Positions 45,367-54,489 are shown, counted from the first letter of the stretch. The stretch: 64,000 nucleotides of DNA from Brucella sp. BE17 (GCF_039545455.1 NZ_CP154467.1:2286139-2350138), one strand, 5' to 3'. Notes: a model not told the origin generated them from the letters alone. Numbers and translations: made by a program.

Positions 45367-45948
45367 CTATCTTTCCATATTGCGAAAGTTGCGTGACACA
45401 CCGAAGGCCGCCTCGCCGTCAGCATCGATGAACGTCACGCTCAGTTCCGAGGCATCGCGGAAACGATCAAAAAAACGGAAGTTTATGGACTTTATCTGCT
45501 CAGCGGCCTCGCAGGTGAGGGCGTAAGTGGCCCGAAACTCGCTGTGGTGGTTCTCCTCGTCGTCGATCTCCCCGGGGCTTTCGGTCTGTGCCGCGCCGTG
45601 ATCGTGCTCATGTTCTTCCGCGACGAGTTTGACGTCGGTGGAAGTGACAGCACAACCTGCGGACTCGGGCAATTCGAAAAGATTCAAGGGTTCCTTGAGG
45701 TCGGCGAGCGCAGCCTCGACAGCTCTTTTCTGGCGGTTGGTGTCAGCTTCGTGCTCGAACCCTACGATATCCATGCCGGGAGCAACGAACTCCATTTGAA
45801 TATTGTTGCCCTCGATCGCAACCATCAAGCTCCCGTGGCCATGAACGTGTGGGCCAAGCTCTCTCCGCTCTTCTTCTGCATGCGCCGCTGAGGCAAGCAT
45901 AAACATGCCCGAAGCAAGTATGGTTCGTGCGTAATGATGGAATCGCAA
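45367..45948 (-). CDS. DUF2796 (ZrgA-like) periplasmic zinc-binding protein
   Basis: 193 residues with a signal peptide (MRFHHYARTILASGMFMLAS to AHA). The mature start EEERRELGPHVHGHGSLMVA is the DUF2796/ZrgA landmark, and the central EEHEHDHGA is a His-rich metal-binding loop. Such proteins bind zinc in the periplasm and work with zinc importers. No zinc transporter gene is nearby, and the gene lies between an IS3 remnant and the IclR gene, so it looks like a stray cargo gene. Confidence 0.85.
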   Translation of the reverse strand: MRFHHYARTILASGMFMLASAAHAEEERRELGPHVHGHGSLMVAIEGNNIQMEFVAPGMDIVGFEHEADTNRQKRAVEAALADLKEPLNLFELPESAGCAVTSTDVKLVAEEHEHDHGAAQTESPGEIDDEENHHSEFRATYALTCEAAEQIKSINFRFFDRFRDASELSVTFIDADGEAAFGVSRNFRNMER

Positions 45949-46083
45949 TCTGGTATCTCCAACCCAATATGATCAGTAGCCGCTCGAGGTCGGCCAAGAG
46001 AAAGCCGTCTCTATGCAGTGGCCCGTCTTAGCAGCAGCGAGCCCAGGGCGCTGCCCCCTGGGGTTTCCGGACTGCTTGGCTGG

Positions 46084-46893
46084 CTACACCATCCTAGACA
46101 ATTCGGTACTGATCTGTTGCGCCGTTTCACACACCAGCCGCGCGCAGAGCTCGTGGCTGCGCTCGTCGTGCCGATACAGAGGCATGCTGACGCTTACCGC
46201 TCCTATCGGCTCCCTCAAACGATTAAAGATCGGACTGCCGAGACAGCGGATATCCGGCTCGTTTTCCTCGTCATCGAACGCGAATCCCTGCTCACGTGTC
46301 CGCTTCAATTCTTCTAACAGCGCTGCGGGTGTAGTGAACGTCTTTGCGGTGTGACGCCTCAGGTCCAGATCCTTGAGAACTTCCATGATCCGCTCGTCCG
46401 AAAGGCCCGACAGCCACGCCTTACCTACAGATGTGGAGTGAAGTTCGACCTGGCCACCAATGCTGGTTTTCATCTGTACCCTGTTGGAGCCGACCAGCTT
46501 GTCTATGTAGACCATTAGATTGTTGCTCGGAACCGCGAGGTGCACGGTCTCATCCGTTGCATCGCGAAGCGAGACAAGAAAATCCCTCGCGATCGTCCGC
46601 AGATCCGAGTCCTCCCAGGACTGGGCAGCAAGCTGAAGGAGGCGTGGGCCTAAACGAAATGTTCCGTTCTCTCCTGACTGGATGACAAGTCCCTCTGCGG
46701 TAAGCGCGGAAACGAGGCGGTAAACCGTTCCCCGTGGAAATGGTGCGCGCTTGGTCAGTTGGGCAATGTCCAGTGTTCCGGGCGTGTCGGCAATGATTTG
46801 CAGCACTGTCATGAACTTCGAGAATGATGCCGCTCCCTGCACATGAGTAGACGATTTGGAATCGACTTCATTCTGGATATTACTTCTGTTCAT
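46084..46893 (-). CDS. IclR-family regulator, proposed master of the TGGRC operators
   Basis: 269 residues from ATG 46893, six bases after AAGGAG; a TTG at 46917 would place that site inside the gene. The winged helix is FSKFMTVLQIIADTPGTLDI followed by AQLTKRAPFPRGTVYRLVSA. The effector domain includes LHSTSVGKAWLSGLSDERI and FAFDDEENEPDIRCLGSPIF. It is divergent from the DUF1330-dctQM unit with operator C between them, an autoregulatory arrangement. It is the only regulator in the 31.7-64 kb stretch, so I propose it binds the seven palindromes. Which sugar acid it senses is unknown. Confidence 0.88.
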   Translation of the reverse strand: MNRSNIQNEVDSKSSTHVQGAASFSKFMTVLQIIADTPGTLDIAQLTKRAPFPRGTVYRLVSALTAEGLVIQSGENGTFRLGPRLLQLAAQSWEDSDLRTIARDFLVSLRDATDETVHLAVPSNNLMVYIDKLVGSNRVQMKTSIGGQVELHSTSVGKAWLSGLSDERIMEVLKDLDLRRHTAKTFTTPAALLEELKRTREQGFAFDDEENEPDIRCLGSPIFNRLREPIGAVSVSMPLYRHDERSHELCARLVCETAQQISTELSRMV

Positions 46894-46943
46894 AGACATC
46901 TCCTTGCGACTTGACAACGGAACATTTGGCTAATACACGTTTA

Positions 46944-46958
46944 TGGACAAACTGTCCA
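46944..46958. promoter_or_regulatory. Operator C, TGGRC-N5-GYCCA
   Basis: TGGACAAACTGTCCA lies 51 bases upstream of the IclR start and about 150 bases upstream of the DUF1330 gene. ATATTGTAG on its right edge could hold a -10 box, so binding would block the rightward promoter. Confidence 0.7.
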
Positions 46959-47110
46959 TATTGTAGTCAGTCGTAGTCAATCTTAATAATGGGAACTTAG
47001 TCGCGTGGTAGAGGAAGATCAATGGCACAGTCGCATCCACTAAAAGTGAATGTGACTGCCGCCTATATCATCTGCCAGAGCTGGTGGAAGTTTTAATGGG
47101 AGGAAGTAAA

Positions 47111-47401
47111 ATGACCAAAAAGGGATATTGGGTTGCAATGGTCGATATTGCAGACCAGGAGGGGTACAAAGAGTATATTGCCCTGAACAAGGCAGCCTTT
47201 GACAAATACGGGGCGACCTTTGTCGTTCGCGCAGGAACGAGCCAGGTTATGGAAGGCTCTGCCGCAAACCGACTGGCTGTAATCGAGTTCAAGGACTACG
47301 AGACTGCTCTCGCCTGCTATAATTCTCCTGAATATCAGACGGCTATCAAAGCCCGCGAGCCGCATGCCAAGGCACATCTTGCCGTGGTTGAAGGTGTGTA
47401 G
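47111..47401 (+). CDS. DUF1330 family protein
   Basis: 96 residues starting MTKKGYWVAMVDIADQEGYK after GGGAGG. The ferredoxin-like dimeric fold is suggested by the conserved RLAVIEFKDYETALACYNSP and final residues typical of DUF1330. Family members are small cytoplasmic proteins of unknown function that often occur in catabolic operons. It is first in the DUF1330-dctQ-dctM unit behind operator C. Confidence 0.85.
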   Translation: MTKKGYWVAMVDIADQEGYKEYIALNKAAFDKYGATFVVRAGTSQVMEGSAANRLAVIEFKDYETALACYNSPEYQTAIKAREPHAKAHLAVVEGV

Positions 47402-47579
47402 CACCGGAAGTATCGCTTAAACCTCGTACCGACTGGTCTGAGGGGCGGTCATCTTGCTGCCCCTTGAGCGCTGTTCGACCGGATGAGCAGGGCATGCTGG
47501 AAGCGCCCTGCTGACGGTATCCGGCTGCTCATCAGAGTGCCGCGAGGATCGTTGCATGCCCACAGCTTTAGGAGCAGTC

Positions 47580-48125
47580 ATGTCCACCCCGTTAAAATGG
47601 CTTTTCAATCTTTTTGACGCCCTTGTCGTGATCGGCATGGCAGTCATGAGCATTCTGATCTTTACAAATGTCGTGCTGCGGTACGGCTTCAGCTCAGGCA
47701 TTTCGTCTTCCGTTGAAATCTCCCGCGTGGTCCTCGTTTGGATTATCTTTCTGGGAGCTGTGGTGGGCCTGGCCAAGGGCGCGCATCTCAGTGTCGACGC
47801 GGTGATCGCACGGCTGCCTCACAAGGCGCGCTTCGTTTGTTTTCTTGTTGCACAGGGCCTGATGCTTTGGTGCTGTTGGCTTGTGGCAAAAGGCAGCTGG
47901 TCACTTACCCGCATCGAATGGGGTAATATTACTCCACTGACGGGAATTCCCGTCGGCCTCACTTACGCCGCTGCGCTCGTCGCTGCCATCATGATGGCTC
48001 TGGTTCTCCTTATTGAGCTGTGGCGCGCGATGCGCGGCACCCTGCCTCGTACTTGGGCAGGAGTAAAGCTTGATGAAGCGCCACTGGACGTAAGCTCCAC
48101 GCTAACTCAGGAGAAAACTCAGTGA
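47580..48125 (+). CDS. dctQ: TRAP transporter small membrane subunit (DctQ)
   Basis: 181 residues from ATG 47580 after AGGAG. Four membrane segments, with VVLRYGFSSGISSSVEISRV and VWIIFLGAVVGLAKGAHLSV as the DctQ signature. It pairs with DctM to form a sodium-driven, binding-protein-dependent carboxylate importer. The stop overlaps the dctM start. The matching periplasmic protein gene (dctP) is 12 kb downstream. Confidence 0.9.
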   Translation: MSTPLKWLFNLFDALVVIGMAVMSILIFTNVVLRYGFSSGISSSVEISRVVLVWIIFLGAVVGLAKGAHLSVDAVIARLPHKARFVCFLVAQGLMLWCCWLVAKGSWSLTRIEWGNITPLTGIPVGLTYAAALVAAIMMALVLLIELWRAMRGTLPRTWAGVKLDEAPLDVSSTLTQEKTQ

Positions 48126-49399
48126 GCGGTTTGGTATTTCTCGGTTCTCTCCTTGGTGCGATCGGCATTGGGATACCTATTAGCTTTGCCTTGATGCTGT
48201 CGGCGGTCGCGCTGATGATGATGATGGGCAATCTGGATGCTCAGATACTGGCACAGCGTTTGGTCAATGGCGCGGACAGCTATCCGCTTATGGCGATTCC
48301 GTTCTTTCTTATCGCCGGCGAGCTTATGAATGCCGGAGGCCTTTCCCGCCGCATCGTGACGATGGCTCTTGCGCTTGTCGGTCACCTGCGTGGCGGCCTC
48401 GGTTACGTGGTCATCGGCACGGGTCTGGTGATGGCCAGCCTCTCGGGATCCGCTATCGCGGATACGGCGACGCTGGCGGTCATGCTGATCCCCCTTTTGC
48501 GGAATGCGGGCTACAATATGGAGCGGGCTACAGGCCTGATAGCATCGACGGGCATTATCGCCCCCGTAATCCCGCCCTCTGTCGGCTTCATCATCCTGGG
48601 CGTGACCGCAAACATTTCCATCATAGGTTTGTTCATGGCCGGAATCGTGCCAGGGATCCTGATGGGGCTGAGCTTGGTGGTGGCCTGGTGGTTCGTTTCG
48701 AAAAAGGAAACGGCGGCGGTGCAGCCTAAACTGCCGCGCAGGGACATACCGAAAACCATCATGACCGCTGGCTGGGCGTTGATGCTGCCGGTGATTATCC
48801 TGGCCGGACTGCGTTTTGGCCTCTTCACCCCTACCGAGGCTGGTGTGGTTGCCGCCGCTTATGCCCTTTTCGTGGGGCTGGTTGTATATCGGGAGCTGAC
48901 GCCGCGGCGACTCTATCATGCACTGCTCGACGCTGGTCGTATGACAGCGGTGATCATGCTTCTAGTGGCGGCCTCTATGGTGACAGGCTTCATGATGACC
49001 ATTACCAGCCTGCCGGGGCAGCTCATCAGTCTTCTCGCTCCATTTATCGATATGCCGATCTTGCTGATGGGAATGATCGTTCTGGCTGTCTTTGTCATCG
49101 GCATGGTGCTCGACTTCGCACCTTCGATCACTATTCTGGTGCCAATTCTTATGCCTCTCGTGACAGCAGCCGGGATCGACCCTGTCTATTTCGGGGTCAT
49201 GTTTATCATGACTGCGGCTGTTGGCATGATCACGCCCCCTGTGGGAACGGTACTCAATACGGTTTGCGGGATCAGTCAGGTTTCGATGGGCGCGGCTTTG
49301 AGAGGGATTTGGCCTTTCCTTTTGGCTCAGTTGTCTCTCATTGTGCTCCTGGTGCTGTTCCCGGCATTGGTCACCGTGCCAGCGTCCTGGTTCCATTGA
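48122..49399 (+). CDS. dctM: TRAP transporter large membrane subunit (DctM)
   Basis: 425 residues from GTG 48122, with about 12 membrane segments. MAIPFFLIAGELMNAGGLSR and SLSGSAIADTATLAVMLIPL are DctM signatures, as are GIIAPVIPPSVGFII and AAVGMITPPVGTVL. Together with DctQ it imports an organic acid. A terminator follows directly, which separates it from gspD. Confidence 0.94.
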   Translation: MSGLVFLGSLLGAIGIGIPISFALMLSAVALMMMMGNLDAQILAQRLVNGADSYPLMAIPFFLIAGELMNAGGLSRRIVTMALALVGHLRGGLGYVVIGTGLVMASLSGSAIADTATLAVMLIPLLRNAGYNMERATGLIASTGIIAPVIPPSVGFIILGVTANISIIGLFMAGIVPGILMGLSLVVAWWFVSKKETAAVQPKLPRRDIPKTIMTAGWALMLPVIILAGLRFGLFTPTEAGVVAAAYALFVGLVVYRELTPRRLYHALLDAGRMTAVIMLLVAASMVTGFMMTITSLPGQLISLLAPFIDMPILLMGMIVLAVFVIGMVLDFAPSITILVPILMPLVTAAGIDPVYFGVMFIMTAAVGMITPPVGTVLNTVCGISQVSMGAALRGIWPFLLAQLSLIVLLVLFPALVTVPASWFH

Positions 49400-49403
49400 G
49401 TTC

Positions 49404-49445
49404 AAGCCGTCGAGGAGTTGGATTGGATATTCCACGACGGCTTTT
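49404..49445 (+). terminator. Intrinsic terminator after dctM
   Basis: AAGCCGTCG (49404-49412) pairs with CGACGGCTT (49435-49443) and runs into TTTT. The loop is long (22 bases), so strength is moderate. It ends the DUF1330-dctQM unit. Confidence 0.65.
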
Positions 49446-49615
49446 ATACCTACGCTGTGCAGTCTCCCGAGGATGACAGTGTGACCTCGGCGCGGAGAGA
49501 GGTGTCCGGGCTCGAATGGGAAGCAAAAGGGTTGCTTAATGGTTGTTATGCGTTTGATACAACGGTGCCGCTCCAGTTATCGGGGGCAGGATGCCAGTTT
49601 GCGCGGGGTGTGTAG

Positions 49616-51823
49616 GTGAAGGCATGTCGTCAGGGCGCCGGTTTAGATCCCTATGCGGTGTGGGCTCGCACCGGTTTGGCCGCCTGCGCTCTGGCCGTCA
49701 TGACCGCGTGTACTACCACCGGTGATTATCTCGGAGACGTTGCGTCAGATCCGCTGAGCAAAGTCGCGAACGCGGACCTGAGTGCGCGCAAGCCGTCCGG
49801 CGGCGGCTTCCTGTCGAGCCTTGGCTTCGGACGGAAGCAGAATGCCCAGCAGGGTGAAGTATATTACGGCTATCAGCAACAGCTGACTTCTGGCGAGCGC
49901 AAGTCGCTGGAGCGGCTGAGTGGCGAAATGTTCGAGGTCAATCTCGAGGATGCCGAGATCAACGTAGCCGCACGGAACGTTCTCGGCGAAGTGCTTGGCA
50001 TAAGCTATACGCTCGATCCAAAGGCATCGGGACGCGTTTCGATCACGACATCGAGGCCTACGCCGGCCGCAGAGGTTCTCACCATGTTCGAATCCGCGCT
50101 GCGCAGCAGTGGCGTGGCCATGATGCGCGAAGGCAACCGACTGAGGCTGATACCTGCGAACGAGGTGTTTGGAACCGCTGAGCTTGATCAGGGCACCATC
50201 GTCCAGCCCGGCTACGCTGTCACGGCCTTTCCTCTGAAAAACGTCTCCACCCACACGATCCTGCCACTGCTCGAAAACTTCGTCGCCCGTCCTGGCATGG
50301 TGCGCGAGGATCCAAGCCGAAACGCACTGATCTTCCAAGGGACGGCGGCAGAGCGGACCGCGGCAATCGAAGCAGCACGCTCTTTCGATCAGGATTGGCT
50401 GGCAAACCAGTCGGTAGGCATTTTTCCCATTCAAAATTCAAATGCGGCGGCACTGATGCCCGAGCTTACGCGCGTGCTCGACCTGGGGGAGAGCGGCCGC
50501 GGGCGCAACACGATCAATCTCCAATTGGTCGAGCGCAGCAACGCTATACTGGTGGTGGCGAAGACGCGCGACCGGTTGCAACGTGCGGCAACCTGGATCC
50601 AGCGGCTTGACCGGGTCGGCGCGACTGCCTCGAATTTGCGGGTCTACAAGGTCCAGCATCTGCAGGCACGGCGCCTTGCAGCGATGGTGAACGAGATATT
50701 CAACGGTGCCTCAGCATCGTCGGCCTCGGAAGAGCCGGCCTCGCAGTTTCCACCCGGCTCGCTGGCTGACGGACAGAATCAGGACGCAGGCGGTTCGCAG
50801 TCGGCCGAAGCGACCCTGGAGCAGCGCATGGGCGGCGAAACGCCGGTCGCTTTCGGGGCGGAAAACACGAAATCGCCCAATGGCGGCGTGCGTATAACCG
50901 CGAACCCGGAAAACAATACCGTTCTCATCTATGCGCGGCCAGACCAGCAACGGACGATCGAACAAGCGATCTCGGCGCTCGACCGGCCGCAGGAGCAGGT
51001 AGCGATTGAGGCGACGATTGCCGAGGTAACGCTGACAAACGACTTGCGCTATGGCTTGCAGTTTTTCCTGAAGTCTAGGGACCTCGGCCTAGGTCGCAAC
51101 CGAGGCTCGATGGGGTTGGTCAAGGAAGCTGGCAAAGCTGTACTTTCGCGAACGGCTCCGGGTTTCAACCTGCTGCTGGGTCCCGAGACCGAGCCGCGCG
51201 TTGTCCTCGACGCCTTACGCGGGGTCACCGAAGTCAAGGTGCTGTCGTCGCCATCGGTCGTCGTCCTCGACAACAAACCGGCCGTGCTGCAGGTCGGTGA
51301 TGAAATTCCAATCGTGACGCGCAGTGCTCAGTCAGTGACCGATCCGCAGGCTCCGATCGTCAACAATGTCGAGTTCCGTAACACTGGCGTCATCCTGAAG
51401 GTCCTGCCGCGTATCACAGGAAACGGCACCATCAGTTTGGTCGTGGAGCAGGAGATCAGTTCCGTACAGCGAAGCCAGGCGCAGTCGCTGACGCCGACAA
51501 TTTCGCAGAGGCGCGTCAGCTCGACCGTTTCGGTGAGCAGCGGCCAGACAGTGATGCTCGGAGGATTGATTAGCGAACGCCAGCAGCGGGGCCGCGATGG
51601 CCTGCCAATTCTCGGCGACCTTCCGTTGGTCGGTGATGCGTTCCGGTCCAACCAGAATGCCGCTACGCGCACCGAACTCATCATCCTGATTCGGCCGCAG
51701 GTCATTCGTGACAGTATGGATGCGCAAAACGTGGCCGAGCAGATGCGATCGCAATTGCGGTTGATGAACGAACCGTCTAAGAACGTGCCGCTGCGGCGGC
51801 CTGCCAAGTCAGTCATCGAATGA
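49616..51823 (+). CDS. gspD: Type II secretion secretin GspD (lipoprotein-like)
   Basis: 735 residues from GTG 49616, which directly follows an in-frame TAG. The N-terminus ends in ALAVMTAC, a lipobox with Cys32, so it is probably a self-piloting lipoprotein secretin. N0 and N-domains occupy about residues 95-430 (FEVNLEDAEINVAARNVL; NAILVVAKTRDRLQRAATWI). The C-terminal secretin domain has VLSSPSVVVLDNKPAVLQVG, GDEIPIVTR, and GQTVMLGGLISERQQRGRDG. It forms the outer-membrane channel. gspO and gspK follow, overlapping by four bases at gspO. Confidence 0.93.
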   Translation: MKACRQGAGLDPYAVWARTGLAACALAVMTACTTTGDYLGDVASDPLSKVANADLSARKPSGGGFLSSLGFGRKQNAQQGEVYYGYQQQLTSGERKSLERLSGEMFEVNLEDAEINVAARNVLGEVLGISYTLDPKASGRVSITTSRPTPAAEVLTMFESALRSSGVAMMREGNRLRLIPANEVFGTAELDQGTIVQPGYAVTAFPLKNVSTHTILPLLENFVARPGMVREDPSRNALIFQGTAAERTAAIEAARSFDQDWLANQSVGIFPIQNSNAAALMPELTRVLDLGESGRGRNTINLQLVERSNAILVVAKTRDRLQRAATWIQRLDRVGATASNLRVYKVQHLQARRLAAMVNEIFNGASASSASEEPASQFPPGSLADGQNQDAGGSQSAEATLEQRMGGETPVAFGAENTKSPNGGVRITANPENNTVLIYARPDQQRTIEQAISALDRPQEQVAIEATIAEVTLTNDLRYGLQFFLKSRDLGLGRNRGSMGLVKEAGKAVLSRTAPGFNLLLGPETEPRVVLDALRGVTEVKVLSSPSVVVLDNKPAVLQVGDEIPIVTRSAQSVTDPQAPIVNNVEFRNTGVILKVLPRITGNGTISLVVEQEISSVQRSQAQSLTPTISQRRVSSTVSVSSGQTVMLGGLISERQQRGRDGLPILGDLPLVGDAFRSNQNAATRTELIILIRPQVIRDSMDAQNVAEQMRSQLRLMNEPSKNVPLRRPAKSVIE

Positions 51824-52380
51824 AGACATTCACTGCACGACCCCAGGCCATCGCGGTCGTGGCAAGCGTCGTCGGCGCAGTGACGTTTCCGCCAGTTGCC
51901 GGGGAAACCGCATACACATTGGTCGTATGGGCCGCGCTGTGCCTGCTGGCGGCGGCGATCGCAGTTCATGATCTCGCGACGATGCTCATACCCGACCGCT
52001 ATACGCTTGGAATCCTTCTTGTCGGCTTTGCCGAGTGGCTGTTCGCGTCAGAGGACGTTAAGATGCTTGCCGTGTATGTGTGCGCCGCTCTATTGCTGGC
52101 AGGGTCGCTTTGGCTGTTCGATATATTGTACGAGCGCCTGCGCGGTCAGACCGGGCTCGGAATGGGCGATATCAAGCTGCTTGGAGCATCAGCACTGCTC
52201 CTTGGGATATCCGGGACCGGCGTTCAGATCATGCTTGCCGCCTTGGCTGCGCTGACTTTTATCTTGTTGCGAGCGATACGCCTGCGCAGACCGTTGCGTG
52301 CCGTGGCGAAGGTTCCTTTCGGCACCTTCCTCGCGCCAGCACTGGTCATTGTCTGGGCGTGGCTGCCCGCCGCAGGGTAA
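51820..52380 (+). CDS. gspO: Prepilin peptidase (short A24/GspO type)
   Basis: 186 residues, peptidase domain only: the first catalytic Asp is D51 in VHDLATMLIPDRY and the second is D117 in GLGMGDIKLLG (the G-x-G-D motif), within about six membrane segments. The N-terminal methyltransferase domain and zinc cysteines of full GspO/PilD are absent, as in CpaA-type enzymes. It should cleave the leaders of GspG, H, I, J and K. Pseudopilins here might stay unmethylated, or another enzyme methylates them. Confidence 0.88.
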   Translation: MKTFTARPQAIAVVASVVGAVTFPPVAGETAYTLVVWAALCLLAAAIAVHDLATMLIPDRYTLGILLVGFAEWLFASEDVKMLAVYVCAALLLAGSLWLFDILYERLRGQTGLGMGDIKLLGASALLLGISGTGVQIMLAALAALTFILLRAIRLRRPLRAVAKVPFGTFLAPALVIVWAWLPAAG

Positions 52381-52411
52381 TCACATTGATCGGGTCGGGG
52401 AGGACAATATC

Positions 52412-53332
52412 TTGATTTCGCCGGGGTTGTGGCATCACTTTTTGTGGAGGCAGGTGGGCGTCAAGTCGTCAAACACCCAGCGGGGTACAATCCTCGTCAG
52501 TGTCCTGTGGATCATGATTTTCCTGGGGTTTCTTGCCGTCATTCTTCGGGTGCAGTTGACCGGGGTCGTGGCCAGCGTGCGGGTCACGGAAGACAAGGCG
52601 TCAGCGCGCATTCTGGCGGAAGCCGGGCTCTCTCTGGCTGTGGCCGAGATTCGCGCGGGCCCGCCCGACGGTGTGGACAGGCTGAGCGATCAGATATCGT
52701 CCACAATCACCTTACCGGCGGGAGTCGCTTCCGTCTCTGCTACAAATGAAGCCTTGCGGATTGATCTTAATACCGCCGAACAGCCGCTGATCATTGGTGC
52801 GCTGCGAGCGGCTGGTGCCGCTCCCGCAGCCGCAGACGATCTGGCGAGAGGGATCATCGCCCGCCGCTCGGGGGCGACAAATGGACAGCCGGTTGGCCCC
52901 ACTTCGCCGCAACCTGTAGGCAATAAAAAGTTATTTCAGACCGTTTCCGAACTCGCGGTCTTCCCGGGAATAACGCCCAATATTGCCATTGCTATCGACC
53001 GCTATCTTACCGTTTCATCCGGCTTGTCCGGCGTTCGCCTCGAAGCACTCGATGATCGATTGCTGGGTGCCATTCCCAGCCTCTCTCCATCGGTGCGAAA
53101 GGCAATCTCGGATTTTGATGCCGGTCGTCTGTCGCGCGAGCAACTCAACCACGCGCTTGCAGGGGTGAATTTCAACACACCCGCGCAAGCACAAAGCTGG
53201 CGTGTGGTTCTCAGAACGAACCTGCAGTCGGGCTACAGTGAATCCTTCGAGGCGTTGATACTTGTATCAGCTGCTGACAAGGTAGCCTACCGGGTGCTTG
53301 AATGGCGTCGCACAGCAACCGAACTGGAATGA
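52412..53332 (+). CDS. gspK: Type II secretion minor pseudopilin GspK
   Basis: 306 residues from TTG 52412 with GGGGAGGA upstream; GTG 52454 behind GGAGG is a good alternative. The leader ends NTQRG, then TILVSVLWIMIFLGFLAVIL. No Glu at position 5, which is normal for GspK. The alpha-helical insert domain typical of GspK is present (LRIDLNTAEQPLIIGALRAA; LFQTVSELAVFPGITPNIA). GspK caps the pseudopilus tip. It is the last gsp gene; an IS6 end begins 31 bases later. Confidence 0.85.
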   Translation: MISPGLWHHFLWRQVGVKSSNTQRGTILVSVLWIMIFLGFLAVILRVQLTGVVASVRVTEDKASARILAEAGLSLAVAEIRAGPPDGVDRLSDQISSTITLPAGVASVSATNEALRIDLNTAEQPLIIGALRAAGAAPAAADDLARGIIARRSGATNGQPVGPTSPQPVGNKKLFQTVSELAVFPGITPNIAIAIDRYLTVSSGLSGVRLEALDDRLLGAIPSLSPSVRKAISDFDAGRLSREQLNHALAGVNFNTPAQAQSWRVVLRTNLQSGYSESFEALILVSAADKVAYRVLEWRRTATELE

Positions 53333-53363
53333 ATGTCAGTGTTGAGAGGCGTGCCAATCATTA

Positions 53364-54178
53364 GGTTTTGTCGCAAAATTTCAGATATGCTGAGCTATGC
53401 CACCATCGGCGTGCGTAATTGATTGAGGTGAGGAGAGATGACAGTTAATTTCAAAGGTGCTCATTTCCCCAAAAGTGTCATCCTGTATGCTGTTTTCTTC
53501 TATGTCCGTTATTCAGTTTCTTATCGCGACCTTCAGGAAATCATGGCTGAACGCGGCGTAGAGATTGACCATGTGACATTGAACCGGTGGGTATGTTCGA
53601 TACTCACCGCACATTGCGGCTCAGGCACAGATACGCAAACGCCCAGCACTCGGCTCATGGCGTGTTGATGAGACCTATGTAAAGGTCAAAGGCAAATGAA
53701 CTTATCTGTATCGGGCGGTTGATCGGGACGGGCAAACCTTGGAGTTCATGCTCGCTGAGAACCGAAATCTCGGCGCTGCACGGCGTTTCTTTAAGAAGGC
53801 CATCGCAAGCAATGGCGTTCCACACCAGATCGTCGTTGATAAAAGTGGAGCCAATTTTGCCGGTACGCAGGCTATAAACAATATCCTGAAAATCACGGGC
53901 ACTGGTCAGTCGATTGAAATTCTACAGGTCAAATACCTGAATAATATTCTTGAGCAAGATCATCATTTTATCAAGCGGATCACCAAACACTTGTTGGGCT
54001 TCAAAGCTTTTCATTCAGCCCCAGCAAAGATTGCGGGCATCGAAGTTGCGCATATGATCCGTAAGCACCAGTCCGCAAATGACAACCGTTTGCCATTTGA
54101 GGTCTTTGCGGAGCTTTCAGTATAATTGCTTCCAGAAATAAGGCCGCATTTAACTTAATGAACAATTTGCGACAAAAC
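53364..54178 (+). mobile_element. IS6-family element, copy 2, nested inside another IS6 remnant
   Basis: Inverted ends GTTTTGTCGCAAAATTT (53365 on) and GTTTTGTCGCAAATTGTT (read inward from 54178) enclose 0.81 kb, the normal size. The right end sits inside the transposase frame of copy 3. No 8-bp target duplication is seen (ATCATTAG left, ACCTTGAT right), so the left flank was probably replaced by recombination. Confidence 0.75.
53438..54125 (+). pseudogene. IS6-family transposase of copy 2, frameshifted with internal stop
   Basis: The first frame gives MTVNFKGAHFPKSVILYAVF to DHVTLNRWV and then slips. Next comes VDETYVKVKGK followed by TGA where Trp is expected (K-G-K-W). The frame reopens as TLEFMLAENRNLGAARRFFK to IRKHQSANDNRLPFEV. 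All DDE regions can be seen (DET, the VVDKSG region, and ILEQDHHFIKR) but not in one frame. Confidence 0.85.
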
Positions 54179-54489
54179 ACCTTGATATACGTCTCATCAA
54201 GGTTCCATTTGCGTGTAACCTGACGCTTCTTCCGATTAAAATGCTTAAGCAATTTGGGGCCGAAGAAAATGACCCAACGATGGATCGTGGAATGATCCAA
54301 ATCGATGCCGTGCTCCGACAACATTTCCTTCAGAGTGCACAGGCTCAGCTTGTACGCCAAGTACTATCGAACACACAGAAGAATGACGGACTTATCAAAA
54401 TGGCAGCCTTTGAACATCAAAAATACTCAGCTCTGTAAAAGCCGATATCCTGTCAATTCATTTATTGACGCAAATTTTGCAACAGATCC
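54179..54489 (-). pseudogene. IS6-family transposase of copy 3, N-terminal part, interrupted by copy 2
   Basis: On the minus strand MFKGCHFDKSVILLCVR meets TAG at the conserved Trp, then reads YLAYKLSLCTLKEMLSEHGI and on to RKWNLDETYIKV. There the frame is cut by the end of copy 2. The outer end GGATCTGTTGCAAAATTTG (read inward from 54489) is a standard IS6-type inverted repeat. The rest of this copy is not found on the other side of copy 2. Confidence 0.8.

Noticed and set aside
49418..49615. 65-codon frame ending directly before gspD and in the same frame
   Set aside because: It begins inside the dctM terminator, has no ribosome site and no recognisable family; the adjacency to gspD is explained by the in-frame TAG.
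31917..53332. Type IV pilus or Tad pilus instead of T2SS
   Set aside because: The GspG calcium-loop signature, H-I-J-K minor pseudopilins and GspD-type secretin are present, while PilT, PilQ-specific and Tad genes are absent.
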